Shown here in pieces: positions 8,453-17,285 of a stretch of 64,000 bases of DNA. Source of the stretch: Pontibacillus yanchengensis (GTDB lineage Bacteria > Bacillota > Bacilli > Bacillales > BH030062). Location: positions 124,001 through 188,000 of the forward strand of contig NZ_WMEU01000003.1 of NCBI RefSeq assembly GCF_009856295.1. The letters are read 5' to 3'. The notes under the pieces are model-generated. The model did not search any database. It was not told where the DNA came from and worked only from the letters and a program-made list of their open reading frames with translations. Both the position numbers and the translations under genes were made by a program. Each line of letters starts with the position of its first letter. Positions within the stretch are counted from its first letter, which is position 1.

Positions 8453-9904
8453 ATGGGTACATATGCCATTTATTTCTTTATTTATTTCGGGTTCCTGTTT
8501 GGGATGGGAATCTATTATTTTTTCAAGGTGAAGTCAGCGGATGACTATTTGATTGCGGGCTGGAACATGGGATTCTGGTCGATTGTTGGTACGATTATTA
8601 GTACGTTTTGTGGAGCGGCTGTGTTTATTGGATGGGTCGGCATGGGCTTTTCCGTTGGGATGTCCGGATTCTTTAAATTCGCACTCCCAGCTTACGTGTT
8701 CAGTTTAGTGCTGGTATTGTTGTTCGCAAAACCGTTACGGCGCCAACGCTTGTACACGCTGGCGGATTTATTTAGTGAACGTTTTGGTAGTAAGCTAGGC
8801 ATTTTTCCATCTGTACTATCCGCATTTATCTACTCGGTGCCAACATTGGCATTACAGATTGTCGGGATGTCGACGGTGTTTAAGTGGGCATTTGGCATTG
8901 ATGCGGTTTGGGGGATCTTTATTTCCTTTGCGCTCATTCTAGCGTTTACGATTTTAGGTGGCTTGCCAGCGACGATTATTACGGATGCTGTACAGGCTGT
9001 TATTTTAGTGATTGGAATTGTGCTGTTGTTCGGAGCTAGTGTGAATTTTGGTGGAGGATTTGAGCAGATCTTAAGCAATACACCTTCTGAATACTTAACG
9101 CCACTAGGGAATGCAGGCTTATCCGGGGTGTTGTTGTTTGCGTTATCGGTCGGGCCATTTTATATTATCTGGCAATCAACATGGCAGCGAATTTTTGCAT
9201 CTAAGTCGGAAAAAATCGCCAAGTCAGCTGGGGTTACAGCACTCTTGATTGCCATGGTTGTGTCGATTTTTCCATATGCGATTGGCGTCATCGCAAGACA
9301 GTATGTCCCACAAGGCATGAATCAGGATGAAATCTTTTCGTATGTGACCGTGGATATGCTGCCACCGGCGATTGGAGGCATTATCTTAATTGGATTGCTT
9401 TCAGCCCTGATGACAGGAGCCGATTCGTTTATCTTGCAAGGAAGTTCTAACCTTACGCAAGACTTATATAATCGCCTCATGAAACCAGATGCTTCGAAGA
9501 AAGAGTTGATGGTTGCGTCGCGGGTAAGTGTTGTCATTATTTCGGTATTAGGATTGATTTTATCCTATATGATCACCGACATCATTACCATCTATCAGTG
9601 GGCGCTGCGGTTGTCGGCGGTTACACTCGTATTGCCTTTCTTGGCTGTCATGTTCTGGCGAAAGGTAACCAAGCGCGCTGTGTTCATCAGTATGCTCTCG
9701 TCTGCGATTATCACAACCATTTGGCCGTTACTTGGGATTGGCTGGAACCAAACGATTGTTGGGTTCTTAATTTCCCTCGTTACCTTAGTCGGCATTAGCC
9801 TGATGACAGAGCATTCGGAAACAGAAAAAGTGAAGGCTGTGTACTTTGAAGATTTTGACCGTAGTAAAACGACGTATCAAGAGTCTACAACCTATCATGC
9901 ATAA
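8453..9904 (+). CDS. Sodium:solute symporter (SSS family)
   Basis: Polytopic membrane protein of 483 residues with about 13 hydrophobic segments. SSS family features include the early SADDYLIAG element, GLPATIITDAVQA in the core and LMTGADSFILQGSSNLTQDLY around residues 320-340, the sodium-site helix. The ATG at 8453 fits AGGAGAGG (8435-8442) better than the TTG at 8444. It is followed after 18 bases by an amidohydrolase gene, so the imported solute is probably that enzyme's substrate. The substrate itself cannot be read from the sequence. Confidence 0.9.
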   Translation: MGTYAIYFFIYFGFLFGMGIYYFFKVKSADDYLIAGWNMGFWSIVGTIISTFCGAAVFIGWVGMGFSVGMSGFFKFALPAYVFSLVLVLLFAKPLRRQRLYTLADLFSERFGSKLGIFPSVLSAFIYSVPTLALQIVGMSTVFKWAFGIDAVWGIFISFALILAFTILGGLPATIITDAVQAVILVIGIVLLFGASVNFGGGFEQILSNTPSEYLTPLGNAGLSGVLLFALSVGPFYIIWQSTWQRIFASKSEKIAKSAGVTALLIAMVVSIFPYAIGVIARQYVPQGMNQDEIFSYVTVDMLPPAIGGIILIGLLSALMTGADSFILQGSSNLTQDLYNRLMKPDASKKELMVASRVSVVIISVLGLILSYMITDIITIYQWALRLSAVTLVLPFLAVMFWRKVTKRAVFISMLSSAIITTIWPLLGIGWNQTIVGFLISLVTLVGISLMTEHSETEKVKAVYFEDFDRSKTTYQESTTYHA

Positions 9905-9922
9905 GTCAGTGGGAGGAAATTT

Positions 9923-11569
9923 ATGATACAAGCAGATCAACTCTATGTGAATGGAACCGTGTTAACACTGGATGAAGATTCAACCCGTGCAGGATCCGTA
10001 GCCGTTCGTGATGGGAACATTGTTGGTGTTTGGGAAGCCAGTGTCCCAGCGCAGGATCAGGTGTCTCATGACGTGGAGGTTATCGACTTAAAAGGGCATA
10101 CAATGATTCCCGGGTTCATCGATACACATAACCATCTATTCATGTACTCGCAAACGCGTGAACACGTTAACTGTGCGACACCACCGAATCAAACGATCCA
10201 AGATATTCTCATGCGAGTGCGTGCTCAGGCTGAAGTGGTAGAGGTAACGGAATGGATTATGGGATGGGGCTATGATGACACGTTGTTACAAGATAGTCGT
10301 CATATCACCCGTGGAGAGCTGGACCGAGTAGCTCCTCATCATCCTGTCTTTATCCGTCACATCTCCGGCCATTTAGCGGTGGTGAATTCCAAGGCATTAG
10401 AAATAGCAGGTGTGCCAGAGGATATAGAAAACCCATCTGGAGGGCATTTTGGACGCGATGAAAATGGTTATCTTGATGGTGTTCTCTATGAATTTCCTGT
10501 TCTCGATTATCTATTTTCCAGTATGCCGGAGCTTTCCGTTGAAGCCTTAACCGATAAGATCAATCGGGCTGCAACGGACTACTTGAAACAAGGCATAACG
10601 ACCAATACAGACGCAGGTGTGGGCTTGGACCTTGGCATGAAGGAATACGAAACCCACACAAAAGCATTGGAAGAAGGAAAAAATCCTCTGCGCATGCGCT
10701 TTATGATGCTGCATCATCTGGTGCGTGATGGAGGTCCTTTTGATGGCATGACGGCAGAGGAAATGAATGAAAAAATCATGGCCGATTCCAATGGCCGAGC
10801 TACACTGGATAGTGCCAAGTTGTTTCAAGATGGTTCCATCCAAGGTCTAACGGGGGCATTGCGTGAACCATATACCCAGCATCCTGATGTGACAGGGGAC
10901 CTCGTTTTTGACCAACAGCTCTTTAATGATATGGTCCAAGAACTACATGACCGCGGCTTCCGCGTCGCTACCCATGGGAATGGTGACCGAGCGATTGGTT
11001 CGATTATCGAGGCGTACACGAACGCCATCGATCAAAACAAACGACAGGACCATCGTCACCGCATTGAGCACGTACAAACAGGATCACAGGCTGATTTAGA
11101 TAAAATGAACGACTACAATATAGCAGCCTCTTTCTTCATAAATCATGTCTATTACTGGGGCGACCGCCACCGTGATATTTTCCTTGGTGAAGCACGAGCA
11201 TCCAGGATGAACCCTGTTGCGGAGGCAGTGGAGCGGGATATGCTCTATACGTTACATTCCGATAATCCCATTACAGCGATATCTCCGCTGTTCTCCATCT
11301 GGGCTGCGGTGAATCGTGTCACGAGGAGCGGCAGAGTGCTAGGAGAAGAGCAGAAAATTAGTGTCGACGAGGCACTGAAATCGATGACCATCTATGGCGC
11401 AGAGCTTAACTTTGAAGAAGAGATCGTTGGTTCGATTGAGCAGGGCAAGCGCGCTGATTTCGCGATACTGGACCAGGATCCAACGAAGATTGAGCCGATG
11501 GAGATCAAGGATATTGGCGTTGTTGCGACGATTATTGGTGGGAAGAGGGAGTTTGATGCGTTGAGCTAG
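9923..11569 (+). CDS. Metal-dependent amidohydrolase, YtcJ-like
   Basis: Amidohydrolase-superfamily enzyme of 548 residues. The N-terminal beta-sandwich leads into PGFIDTHNH, whose two His are metal ligands. Later come ATHGNGDRAI, HRIEHVQ and LHSDNP, the remaining barrel ligands, and a C-terminal GKRADFAILDQDP segment typical of the family. Length and motifs match the YtcJ branch (exoenzyme-regulatory AepA-like). It probably hydrolyses an amide, imide or cyclic urea brought in by the symporter encoded just upstream. Family is clear; substrate unknown. Confidence 0.85.
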   Translation: MIQADQLYVNGTVLTLDEDSTRAGSVAVRDGNIVGVWEASVPAQDQVSHDVEVIDLKGHTMIPGFIDTHNHLFMYSQTREHVNCATPPNQTIQDILMRVRAQAEVVEVTEWIMGWGYDDTLLQDSRHITRGELDRVAPHHPVFIRHISGHLAVVNSKALEIAGVPEDIENPSGGHFGRDENGYLDGVLYEFPVLDYLFSSMPELSVEALTDKINRAATDYLKQGITTNTDAGVGLDLGMKEYETHTKALEEGKNPLRMRFMMLHHLVRDGGPFDGMTAEEMNEKIMADSNGRATLDSAKLFQDGSIQGLTGALREPYTQHPDVTGDLVFDQQLFNDMVQELHDRGFRVATHGNGDRAIGSIIEAYTNAIDQNKRQDHRHRIEHVQTGSQADLDKMNDYNIAASFFINHVYYWGDRHRDIFLGEARASRMNPVAEAVERDMLYTLHSDNPITAISPLFSIWAAVNRVTRSGRVLGEEQKISVDEALKSMTIYGAELNFEEEIVGSIEQGKRADFAILDQDPTKIEPMEIKDIGVVATIIGGKREFDALS

Positions 11570-11574
11570 TGGGA

Positions 11575-11603
11575 TGGGATGAGGGGACAGGTCCCTCATC
11601 CCA
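11575..11603. repeat. REP unit
   Basis: One 29-nt unit with centre ACAGGT, starting six bases after the amidohydrolase stop. A degenerate half-unit (TCCTCATCCCA) follows near 11651-11662. Confidence 0.9.
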
Positions 11604-11667
11604 TTTCATGTGCATGTGTATAAGTACTCTAGCGAAGAAACAAGTGTCTACTCCTCATCCCACTTGA

Positions 11668-11694
11668 AAACCCTCGTCATTACGACGAGGGTTC
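11668..11694 (-). terminator. Intrinsic terminator for the leftward small genes
   Basis: On the minus strand AACCCTCGTC pairs with GACGAGGGTT and is followed by TTTT. The hairpin contains the stop codon of the disrupted gene at 11680-11898. Confidence 0.8.
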
Positions 11695-11898
11695 ATTATT
11701 TGATTTATTATTACCTTTTCCAAAACGCTTGTGATAACCGCGCATATAGAAAGGGGTAATCGCAAGGAATATTTTCCAAAGATAAGGACTGAAAGCTTCT
11801 CTATATCCGGTGAAAACCCATGTAAAAGCAGTAAATCCAACATAAAAATAAACAGTAAAGTGCTTTCCAATTATGAGACTTAAAATTCAATGCTTCAT
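11680..11898 (-). pseudogene. Small membrane-protein gene with an in-frame stop at codon 4
   Basis: On the minus strand AAAGGTG is followed by ATG AAG CAT TGA, and the same frame then stays open for 68 codons to a TAA at 11680-11682 inside a terminator. The readable part looks like real protein: a hydrophobic aromatic stretch (VYFYVGFTAFTWVF), then YLWKIFLAITPFYMRGYHKRF and a polar tail. No ATG, GTG or TTG lies between the TGA and the body. The simplest reading is one base change in a small membrane-protein gene, possibly TGG to TGA. Family not recognised. A sequencing error is the other explanation. Confidence 0.55.
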
Positions 11899-11922
11899 CA
11901 CACCTTTAATAATATGTATCAT

Positions 11923-12114
11923 TTAGCGAAAAAACCACGCAATGATGAAGCCCCCTACAACCATCAGGATAATAAGCACCCCAGTACCCTTCCAACCTAA
12001 ACCACCTACTAAATCAGCAAGATTACTTCCATGTACACTACTAGAAGGGTTGTTTAACTCTTTTTGTCGTAGTTCTTCTCTTCTTTGTTCAGGTGATTCA
12101 CTATCTTTACTCAT
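11923..12114 (-). CDS. DUF6366 family small membrane protein
   Basis: A 63-residue protein with a charged N-terminal half (SPEQRREELRQKEL), a DLVGGLGWKGTG motif and one C-terminal membrane helix ending AWFFR. This matches my recollection of the DUF6366 family, small Bacillaceae proteins of unknown function. A good ribosome binding site (GAGAGGAGG) precedes the ATG on the minus strand. It probably shares a transcript with the broken gene just downstream, since the only terminator lies beyond that gene. Confidence 0.75.
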   Translation of the reverse strand: MSKDSESPEQRREELRQKELNNPSSSVHGSNLADLVGGLGWKGTGVLIILMVVGGFIIAWFFR

Positions 12115-12178
12115 TTAAATACCTCCTCTCTCTTCCTAATGATTGCTACGAATACATGCCACTGAACGTTTCACTAAC

Positions 12179-12241
12179 TGGGATGAGGGACCTGTCCCTT
12201 TGTCTCAAAAAATGAGATGAGGGACCTGTCCCTCTGATTCA
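12179..12241. repeat. Two REP units, same orientation
   Basis: Units at 12179-12207 and 12213-12241 both have centre ACCTGT. The second is degenerate at its right arm. Unlike most pairs here they are direct, not inverted. Confidence 0.8.
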
Positions 12242-12242
12242 T

Positions 12243-12286
12243 GTGTGAACTTTTGTTTATTTTTTAAAAAATAAACAAATTCACAC
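12243..12286. promoter_or_regulatory. Large AT-rich palindrome upstream of the DeoR gene
   Basis: A 24-bp perfect palindrome centred at 12265/12266 (half-site TGTTTATTTTTT) is flanked by GTGTGA and TCACAC, giving a 44-bp near-palindrome with a two-base offset. It sits 8 bases upstream of the likely -35 box, so an operator for the DeoR-type regulator is plausible. It could also be a terminator. Confidence 0.5.
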
Positions 12287-12293
12287 ATTTTTA

Positions 12294-12322
12294 TTGACTC
12301 ATTTAACAGAAATTAATAAAAT
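12294..12322 (+). promoter_or_regulatory. Sigma-A-type promoter of the DeoR/PdxA2 operon
   Basis: TTGACT (12294-12299), a 17-base spacer and TAAAAT (12317-12322), 42 bases before the DeoR start codon. Confidence 0.55.
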
Positions 12323-12363
12323 ATAACACAAGTTAACAAAATAAATGAACAAAGGTGAACATA

Positions 12364-13119
12364 ATGTTACAAATTGAACGAAGGCAATATATTATCGACC
12401 AATTAAACGAACAAGGTAATGTTCATATTGAACAGTTAGCTGATGACTTGAATGTTTCTGGTATGACAGTAAGGCGTGACTTAGTAGCAATGGAAAAGGA
12501 AGGGAAACTAGTTCGCTCTCATGGAGGAGCCGTCCTACCTGACCGAATTACGCAAGAGATTCCCTACCAAACGAAGCTGACACAATATCACGAGGAAAAA
12601 GAATCCATTGCCAGGAAAGCAGCAGAGATGATTCCCGATCATGCAAAGATTATGCTAGATTCCGGTACCACAACATTAGAGATTGCTAAGTTAATTAAGC
12701 ATCGTAGTGATTTAGTAGTTGTAACGAATGACGTCAAAATATCAATGGAGTTATTGTATTCAGATTTAGAAGTTATTACGACAGGCGGAGAGCTACAAAA
12801 GAATGTAGGGGCGTTTCTTGGAGCTACAGTTCATGAGCTCTTAAAACAGATAAAGGTGGATTTGTTGTTTCTAGGAGCCCATGCAATTGACCTACATCAT
12901 GGCTTTTCAGCGCCAACATTAGAGAAGGCACACATTAAGAAACTAATGTTACAAAGTGCTACTACAAGTTGGGTAGTGGCAGATCATAGTAAGTTCAATA
13001 AGCGGGCTTTTGCACATGTTAGTCATTTAGATTCCATTGATGGAGTTATTACAGATCAAGGGTTAAGCGAAATGAATCGAGAAAAATTTACTCAGGACAT
13101 CCAGCTTTATTTTGCGTAA
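12364..13119 (+). CDS. DeoR-family transcriptional regulator
   Basis: A 251-residue regulator. The N-terminal DeoR helix-turn-helix covers about residues 1-57 (ERRQYIIDQLNEQG, then SGMTVRRDLVAMEKEGKLVRSHGGAV), followed by a sugar-isomerase-like sensor domain with LDSGTTTLEIA and VTND. The ATG at 12364 fits AAAGGTG at 12351-12357 and the conserved N-terminus. First gene of the four-gene operon, so it probably represses it, with a phosphorylated sugar acid as inducer; that is inferred from the family. Confidence 0.88.
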   Translation: MLQIERRQYIIDQLNEQGNVHIEQLADDLNVSGMTVRRDLVAMEKEGKLVRSHGGAVLPDRITQEIPYQTKLTQYHEEKESIARKAAEMIPDHAKIMLDSGTTTLEIAKLIKHRSDLVVVTNDVKISMELLYSDLEVITTGGELQKNVGAFLGATVHELLKQIKVDLLFLGAHAIDLHHGFSAPTLEKAHIKKLMLQSATTSWVVADHSKFNKRAFAHVSHLDSIDGVITDQGLSEMNREKFTQDIQLYFA

Positions 13120-13136
13120 GTAGGAGGGGAGATTAG

Positions 13137-14423
13137 ATGGATATTGCAGTCGTTTGTGATGATCTTACAGGTTCAAATGCCACAGGGGTAAAGCTGTCAA
13201 AGAATGGCTTTCGAACAGCAACCGTGGTACACGGGCTTCCCCTTCCTGAAGGTTATGAAGCATTATGTATGGATACAGACAGTCGATATGTAAGTCCGAA
13301 CCTGGCGAAACGCAGAGTTCGTCAGATTCTAGAAGAAAGCGCTACCAAAGACGAGGCGAAGATGTATAGCAAGCGAGTCGATAGTACATTTCGAGGCAAT
13401 ATCGGAGCAGAGATGGAAGAAATGCTTGATTTTTTAGGAGAGGATTCTGTAGCGATTGTCGTATCCTCGTTCCCGGAATCAGGCAGGTACACAGTTGGGG
13501 GCTATTTGCTAGTGGATGACATTCCGTTACAAGAGACAGATGTAGCGAAAGATCCAGTAGCTCCTATTGAAACGTCACAAGTAACAAAGCTCATCCAAAA
13601 TCAAACGGATTTACCAATAAGCTCAATTGGCCTCCATACAGTTATGGAAGGTAAGGAAGCTCTCGAGCAAGAAATAGCAACTCAACTAGAGACTTCTCGT
13701 ATTATTTCTATTGATGCCTTAACAGATCATCACATTGAGCTAATTTCACAGGTGATGACAACCATTGATCGTCCGGTGCTAAGTGTTGATCCTGGACCCT
13801 TAACTGCGGCATATGCAAAGAACGTAACTGCCTCAGAGCATACAGACAAAAAATATGTCCTAACAGTTGGGAGTGCTACGAACCAAACAGGCCAACAACT
13901 CTCTTATTTCATTGATAAGTGGAAGGTGAATCCTGTTTATGTTCAACCAAAACAATTAGCTACATTCACAAGCTCTTGGCAAGATGAAGTCGATCGGGTG
14001 GTTCAGGAAGTAGACCAACAGATTGCTAAGGAACGATTTATGTTAATAACAACATACCATCCTGGCCAAGAAATGCTTGATTTAGAAGCTATAGCTGAGA
14101 GAGAGAATACTAGTGAAGAAAGTTTAGCGAAGCGAATAACAGATGGATTATCCTCCATATCACGGAAAGTAATAGAAAAGAATCGAGACCAAATAGCAGG
14201 ATGTTATTTGAGTGGGGGAGATGTAACTGCATCGCTTTGCTCGATTGTTCGAGCTAGAGGCATAGAACTAGAGGATGAAGTTATGCCCCTTGCAGCCTTC
14301 GGAAAATTCGTTGGTGGTTATTTAGATGGCATGTACGTTGTTACGAAAGGAGGCATGATTGGAGATAAAAAAGCCATTGCGACATGCATGAATTACTTGG
14401 TATCAGCAACCCATAAACAATAA
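13137..14423 (+). CDS. Four-carbon acid sugar kinase family (DUF1537)
   Basis: Kinase of 428 residues. The N-terminal signature VVCDDLTGSNATGVKL and the KRVDSTFRGNIGAE segment (about residues 79-92) belong to the four-carbon acid sugar kinase N-terminal domain. The C-terminal half carries YLSGGDVTAS and AAFGKFVGGYLDG, the nucleotide-binding domain. Members next to PdxA2 phosphorylate D-threonate or D-erythronate at O4 with ATP. The next gene is PdxA2, so the product is probably 4-phospho-D-threonate or -erythronate; which epimer cannot be read here. Confidence 0.85.
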   Translation: MDIAVVCDDLTGSNATGVKLSKNGFRTATVVHGLPLPEGYEALCMDTDSRYVSPNLAKRRVRQILEESATKDEAKMYSKRVDSTFRGNIGAEMEEMLDFLGEDSVAIVVSSFPESGRYTVGGYLLVDDIPLQETDVAKDPVAPIETSQVTKLIQNQTDLPISSIGLHTVMEGKEALEQEIATQLETSRIISIDALTDHHIELISQVMTTIDRPVLSVDPGPLTAAYAKNVTASEHTDKKYVLTVGSATNQTGQQLSYFIDKWKVNPVYVQPKQLATFTSSWQDEVDRVVQEVDQQIAKERFMLITTYHPGQEMLDLEAIAERENTSEESLAKRITDGLSSISRKVIEKNRDQIAGCYLSGGDVTASLCSIVRARGIELEDEVMPLAAFGKFVGGYLDGMYVVTKGGMIGDKKAIATCMNYLVSATHKQ

Positions 14424-14441
14424 AGAGAAAGGGAGATTAGG

Positions 14442-15446
14442 ATGACATCAAAAATTTCAACTATCGCTCTACCAATTGGTGACCCAGCAGGAATAGGACC
14501 TGAGATAACGATTAAAGCGCTAAATGAGAAAGAGATATACGATATTTGTAATCCTGTAGTAATCGGAGATCGAGATGTATTAGGTAAAATCATGAATTCC
14601 ATTGGCGTTCATTTAAACATTAATGAACTAGACGACATGTCTCAAGCAACCTTCACCCATGGGACAATAGATCTTGTGAACCTTAATAACATTGATATCA
14701 ACGAATATGAGATGGGTGTTATTTCTGGAATGTGTGGACAAGCTTCCTACGAATACATTCAAAAGGCGATTGAAATGGTTCAGGGAGGAGAGGCAGGTTC
14801 GATTTGCACCCCACCTATTAACAAGGAGTCATTGCAGGCAGGTGAAGTCCCTTATATCGACCACACAGCGATGCTATCAGCATATACAGATTCTCATGAT
14901 CCCATGACGATGTTTGAGGTGAATGATCTACGAATCTTTTTCTTAACTCGACACTTATCCTTGAAAGATGCCATCGGTCAGATGACGAAAGAACGTGTAC
15001 ATGATTATCTAAATCGTTGTAAAGGCGCACTAGAATTACTTGGTATTGAAAATCCAAAGCTGGCCGTCGCGGGACTGAATCCTCATTCCGGTGAGGGGGG
15101 CTTATTTGGACGTGAAGAAATTGATGAATTGGCTCCAGGTATTGAACGAGCTAGAGAGGATGGTATAGAAGTCTATGGACCAGTCCCTGCAGATTCTGTA
15201 TTCCATCAAGCCTTACATGGCAAATATGATGCAGTATTATCCTTATATCATGACCAAGGTCATATCGCTGCTAAGATGGCGGACTTCGAACGAACAGTAT
15301 CGATTACAAATGGACTTCCATTCTTAAGAACCTCTGTCGATCACGGTACAGCGTTTGATATTGCTGGAGAAGGAATAGCTAGTTCTGTCAGCATGGTAGA
15401 GGCTATTAAAGCAGCTGCAAAATATACTCCATATTTCAATAATTAA
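14442..15446 (+). CDS. pdxA2: 4-phospho-D-threonate/erythronate 3-dehydrogenase, PdxA2-like
   Basis: A 334-residue member of the PdxA family. It shows the [10 protein letters not shown] start, metal-ligand His segments (DHTAMLS), [16 protein letters not shown] and [12 protein letters not shown], all classic. In this operon it should oxidise the 4-phosphorylated C4 sugar acid with NAD and release CO2, giving dihydroxyacetone phosphate. A role in pyridoxine synthesis is less likely because kinase, permease and DeoR genes flank it and there is no pdxJ. Confidence 0.88.
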   Translation: MTSKISTIALPIGDPAGIGPEITIKALNEKEIYDICNPVVIGDRDVLGKIMNSIGVHLNINELDDMSQATFTHGTIDLVNLNNIDINEYEMGVISGMCGQASYEYIQKAIEMVQGGEAGSICTPPINKESLQAGEVPYIDHTAMLSAYTDSHDPMTMFEVNDLRIFFLTRHLSLKDAIGQMTKERVHDYLNRCKGALELLGIENPKLAVAGLNPHSGEGGLFGREEIDELAPGIERAREDGIEVYGPVPADSVFHQALHGKYDAVLSLYHDQGHIAAKMADFERTVSITNGLPFLRTSVDHGTAFDIAGEGIASSVSMVEAIKAAAKYTPYFNN

Positions 15447-15468
15447 TTAGGAAGAAAGGAGAATTCTC

Positions 15469-16839
15469 ATGGACGCTTCAGGCGGCCAGCTAATCTTAGG
15501 ATTGATTGTAGGCGTAGCTTTACTTGTATTCTTGGTAACAAAAACAAAAATTCATGCGTTCTTGTCACTGATTATTTCAGCATCCGTTATTGGCCTGATT
15601 GCGGGGATGGCCCCGCCTTCAGTCGCTAATGCGATTACATCCGGATTTGGAGGTACACTCGGATCTATCGGAATCGTCATCGGCTTTGGTGTCATGCTCG
15701 GTCGAGTCATGGAAGTAGCCGGTGCGTCAGAACGATTAGCCTATTCGTTTGTGAAAATGCTCGGTAAAAAACGAGAAGAATGGGCAATGGCTCTGACAGG
15801 TTACGTTGTATCCATTCCTATCTTCGTAGACTCAGCTTTTGTTATTTTAACGCCATTAGTGAAAGCGATTTCTCGGAAGACAGGTAAATCAGTACTTGCA
15901 CTTGGTGTTTCATTAGCAATTGGACTTGTTGTCACACACTCGCTCGTTCCACCAACACCAGGTCCACTTGGAGTAGCAGGTATCTTTAATGTCAGTGTGG
16001 GCGTAATGATTCTTTGGGGACTTCTGTTCTCGGCACCTCTCATTATTGTAGGCGTACTTTACGCAAAGTGGTTAGGGAATAGAATCTATCAATTACCTGA
16101 CGAAACAGGCCTAGATTGGGTTCGACCTGCACAAGCTCAGAACTTTGATGAGTTTGTTGAGCAGCAGGAACAAAAGGATCTACCATCTTTATTAACATCA
16201 CTATCACCAATACTTATTCCAATTGTCTTGATCTTTGCGAATACAGTAGTTACTGCACTAGAGTTGAATGAAGGAATCTTTGGTTATCTTCAGTTTCTAG
16301 GTAACCCTGTTATTGCCGTAGGTATTGGACTTATCTTTGCTATTTACGCATTAATTCCGAGCCTTGAACGTTCTGAAGCATTGGATCGTATGGAGGAAGG
16401 CATTAAATCTGCAGGTATTATCCTTCTTGTAACCGGCGCAGGTGGTGCGTTAGGTAAAGTATTAAGGGAAAGTGGAGCAGGCGATTATATAGCTGAAGCA
16501 ATCGTTGATCTATCTATTCCTCTTGTCATCCTACCATTCTTTGTATCTAGTTTTGTAAGATTGGTACAAGGTAGTGGAACAGTGGCCATGATTACCGCAG
16601 CATCTATCACAGCTCCGATTCTTTCAGGAGTAGATGGTGTATATATGCCGCTAGCTGCCATCGGAGCAACAACCGGTTCGCTATTATTCTCTTATTTCAA
16701 CGACAGCTTTTACTGGGTTGTAAACCGCATGCTTGGCATTCGTGATACGAAAGAACAAATTATTACATGGTCTATTCCAACAACCTTATCTTGGGCAATG
16801 GCCCTCATCCTCATCGTTGTTTCATCCATGTTTGTCTAG
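15469..16839 (+). CDS. GntP-family sugar acid permease
   Basis: Membrane transporter of 456 residues with about 12 hydrophobic segments. GntP-family signatures include GFGGTLGSIGIVIGFGVMLG near residues 62-81, VPPTPGPLGVAGIF and QGSGTVAMITAASITAP. The family takes up gluconate-like sugar acids with protons. As the last gene of the DeoR/kinase/PdxA2 operon it probably imports D-threonate or D-erythronate. A strong terminator follows. Confidence 0.9.
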   Translation: MDASGGQLILGLIVGVALLVFLVTKTKIHAFLSLIISASVIGLIAGMAPPSVANAITSGFGGTLGSIGIVIGFGVMLGRVMEVAGASERLAYSFVKMLGKKREEWAMALTGYVVSIPIFVDSAFVILTPLVKAISRKTGKSVLALGVSLAIGLVVTHSLVPPTPGPLGVAGIFNVSVGVMILWGLLFSAPLIIVGVLYAKWLGNRIYQLPDETGLDWVRPAQAQNFDEFVEQQEQKDLPSLLTSLSPILIPIVLIFANTVVTALELNEGIFGYLQFLGNPVIAVGIGLIFAIYALIPSLERSEALDRMEEGIKSAGIILLVTGAGGALGKVLRESGAGDYIAEAIVDLSIPLVILPFFVSSFVRLVQGSGTVAMITAASITAPILSGVDGVYMPLAAIGATTGSLLFSYFNDSFYWVVNRMLGIRDTKEQIITWSIPTTLSWAMALILIVVSSMFV

Positions 16840-16856
16840 TTTATAGAAACAATTTT

Positions 16857-16903
16857 ACCGCCAATGTGGTTCCTTACTAAGGAGCAGCATTGGCGGTTTT
16901 TTG
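16857..16903 (+). terminator. Intrinsic terminator of the sugar-acid operon
   Basis: ACCGCCAATG pairs with CATTGGCGGT and is followed by six T; it starts 17 bases after the GntP stop. Confidence 0.88.
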
Positions 16904-17074
16904 GGACGAGGGGACAGGTCCCTTCGTCTCTCCCTTCATCTCACGAGTGACCGATTGGACGGGGCGCTCCTATTTTTCAATTGTCGCTCCTGTTTTGAAA
17001 ATCTCGTCCCTATATTTTGATTCTCGCTCCGAAACCCAATATCCTTGAGATGAGGGACCTGTCCCTTCGTCCCA
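16902..17074. repeat. Inverted REP units framing a 20-nt tandem repeat
   Basis: REP units at 16902-16930 (centre ACAGGT) and 17046-17074 (centre ACCTGT) face each other across 115 bases that contain a separate four-unit tandem repeat. Confidence 0.85.
16964..17030. repeat. Tandem repeat with a 20-nt period
   Basis: The heptamer TCGCTCC or a close variant recurs at 16964, 16984, 17004 and 17024, exactly 20 bases apart, with AT-rich spacers resembling TATTTTTCAAT. Its function is unknown. Confidence 0.7.
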
Positions 17075-17144
17075 AAAGTTTACCATCAGTGCCTTGTTTT
17101 CCAACTCTTAGCATGTGAAAATGAGAAATCAATGGGATACCTAA

Positions 17145-17255
17145 TTCCCTGGCGAGTTAGATATAGAAGATCAATGGTACGATTATCGCAAGGAACGGTA
17201 TAAAGAGGTTGCCATTGAATGGTGTCAAAATCATGATATTCTATATTTAGAATGA
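17145..17255 (+). pseudogene. C-terminal fragment resembling UPF0158
   Basis: About 36 codons ending at TGA 17253-17255 read like a protein tail with PGELDIEDQWYDYRKERY and IEWCQNHDI. The WY(D/A)FR...EWCEE pattern recalls the end of the UPF0158 family. A stop codon (TAA) precedes the fragment and there is no start or body, so it is a remnant. Confidence 0.45.
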
Positions 17256-17285
17256 AACGTTACGTATAACTGGAAGGAAGGTACC

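Noticed and set aside
11655..11870. 71-codon minus-strand frame
   Set aside because: It overlaps the better supported disrupted frame at 11680-11898 and runs through that gene's terminator; its composition and start are worse.
16902..17074. Attenuator or terminator made by the inverted REP units
   Set aside because: The true terminator at 16857-16903 already follows the operon; no T-tract follows the REP units.
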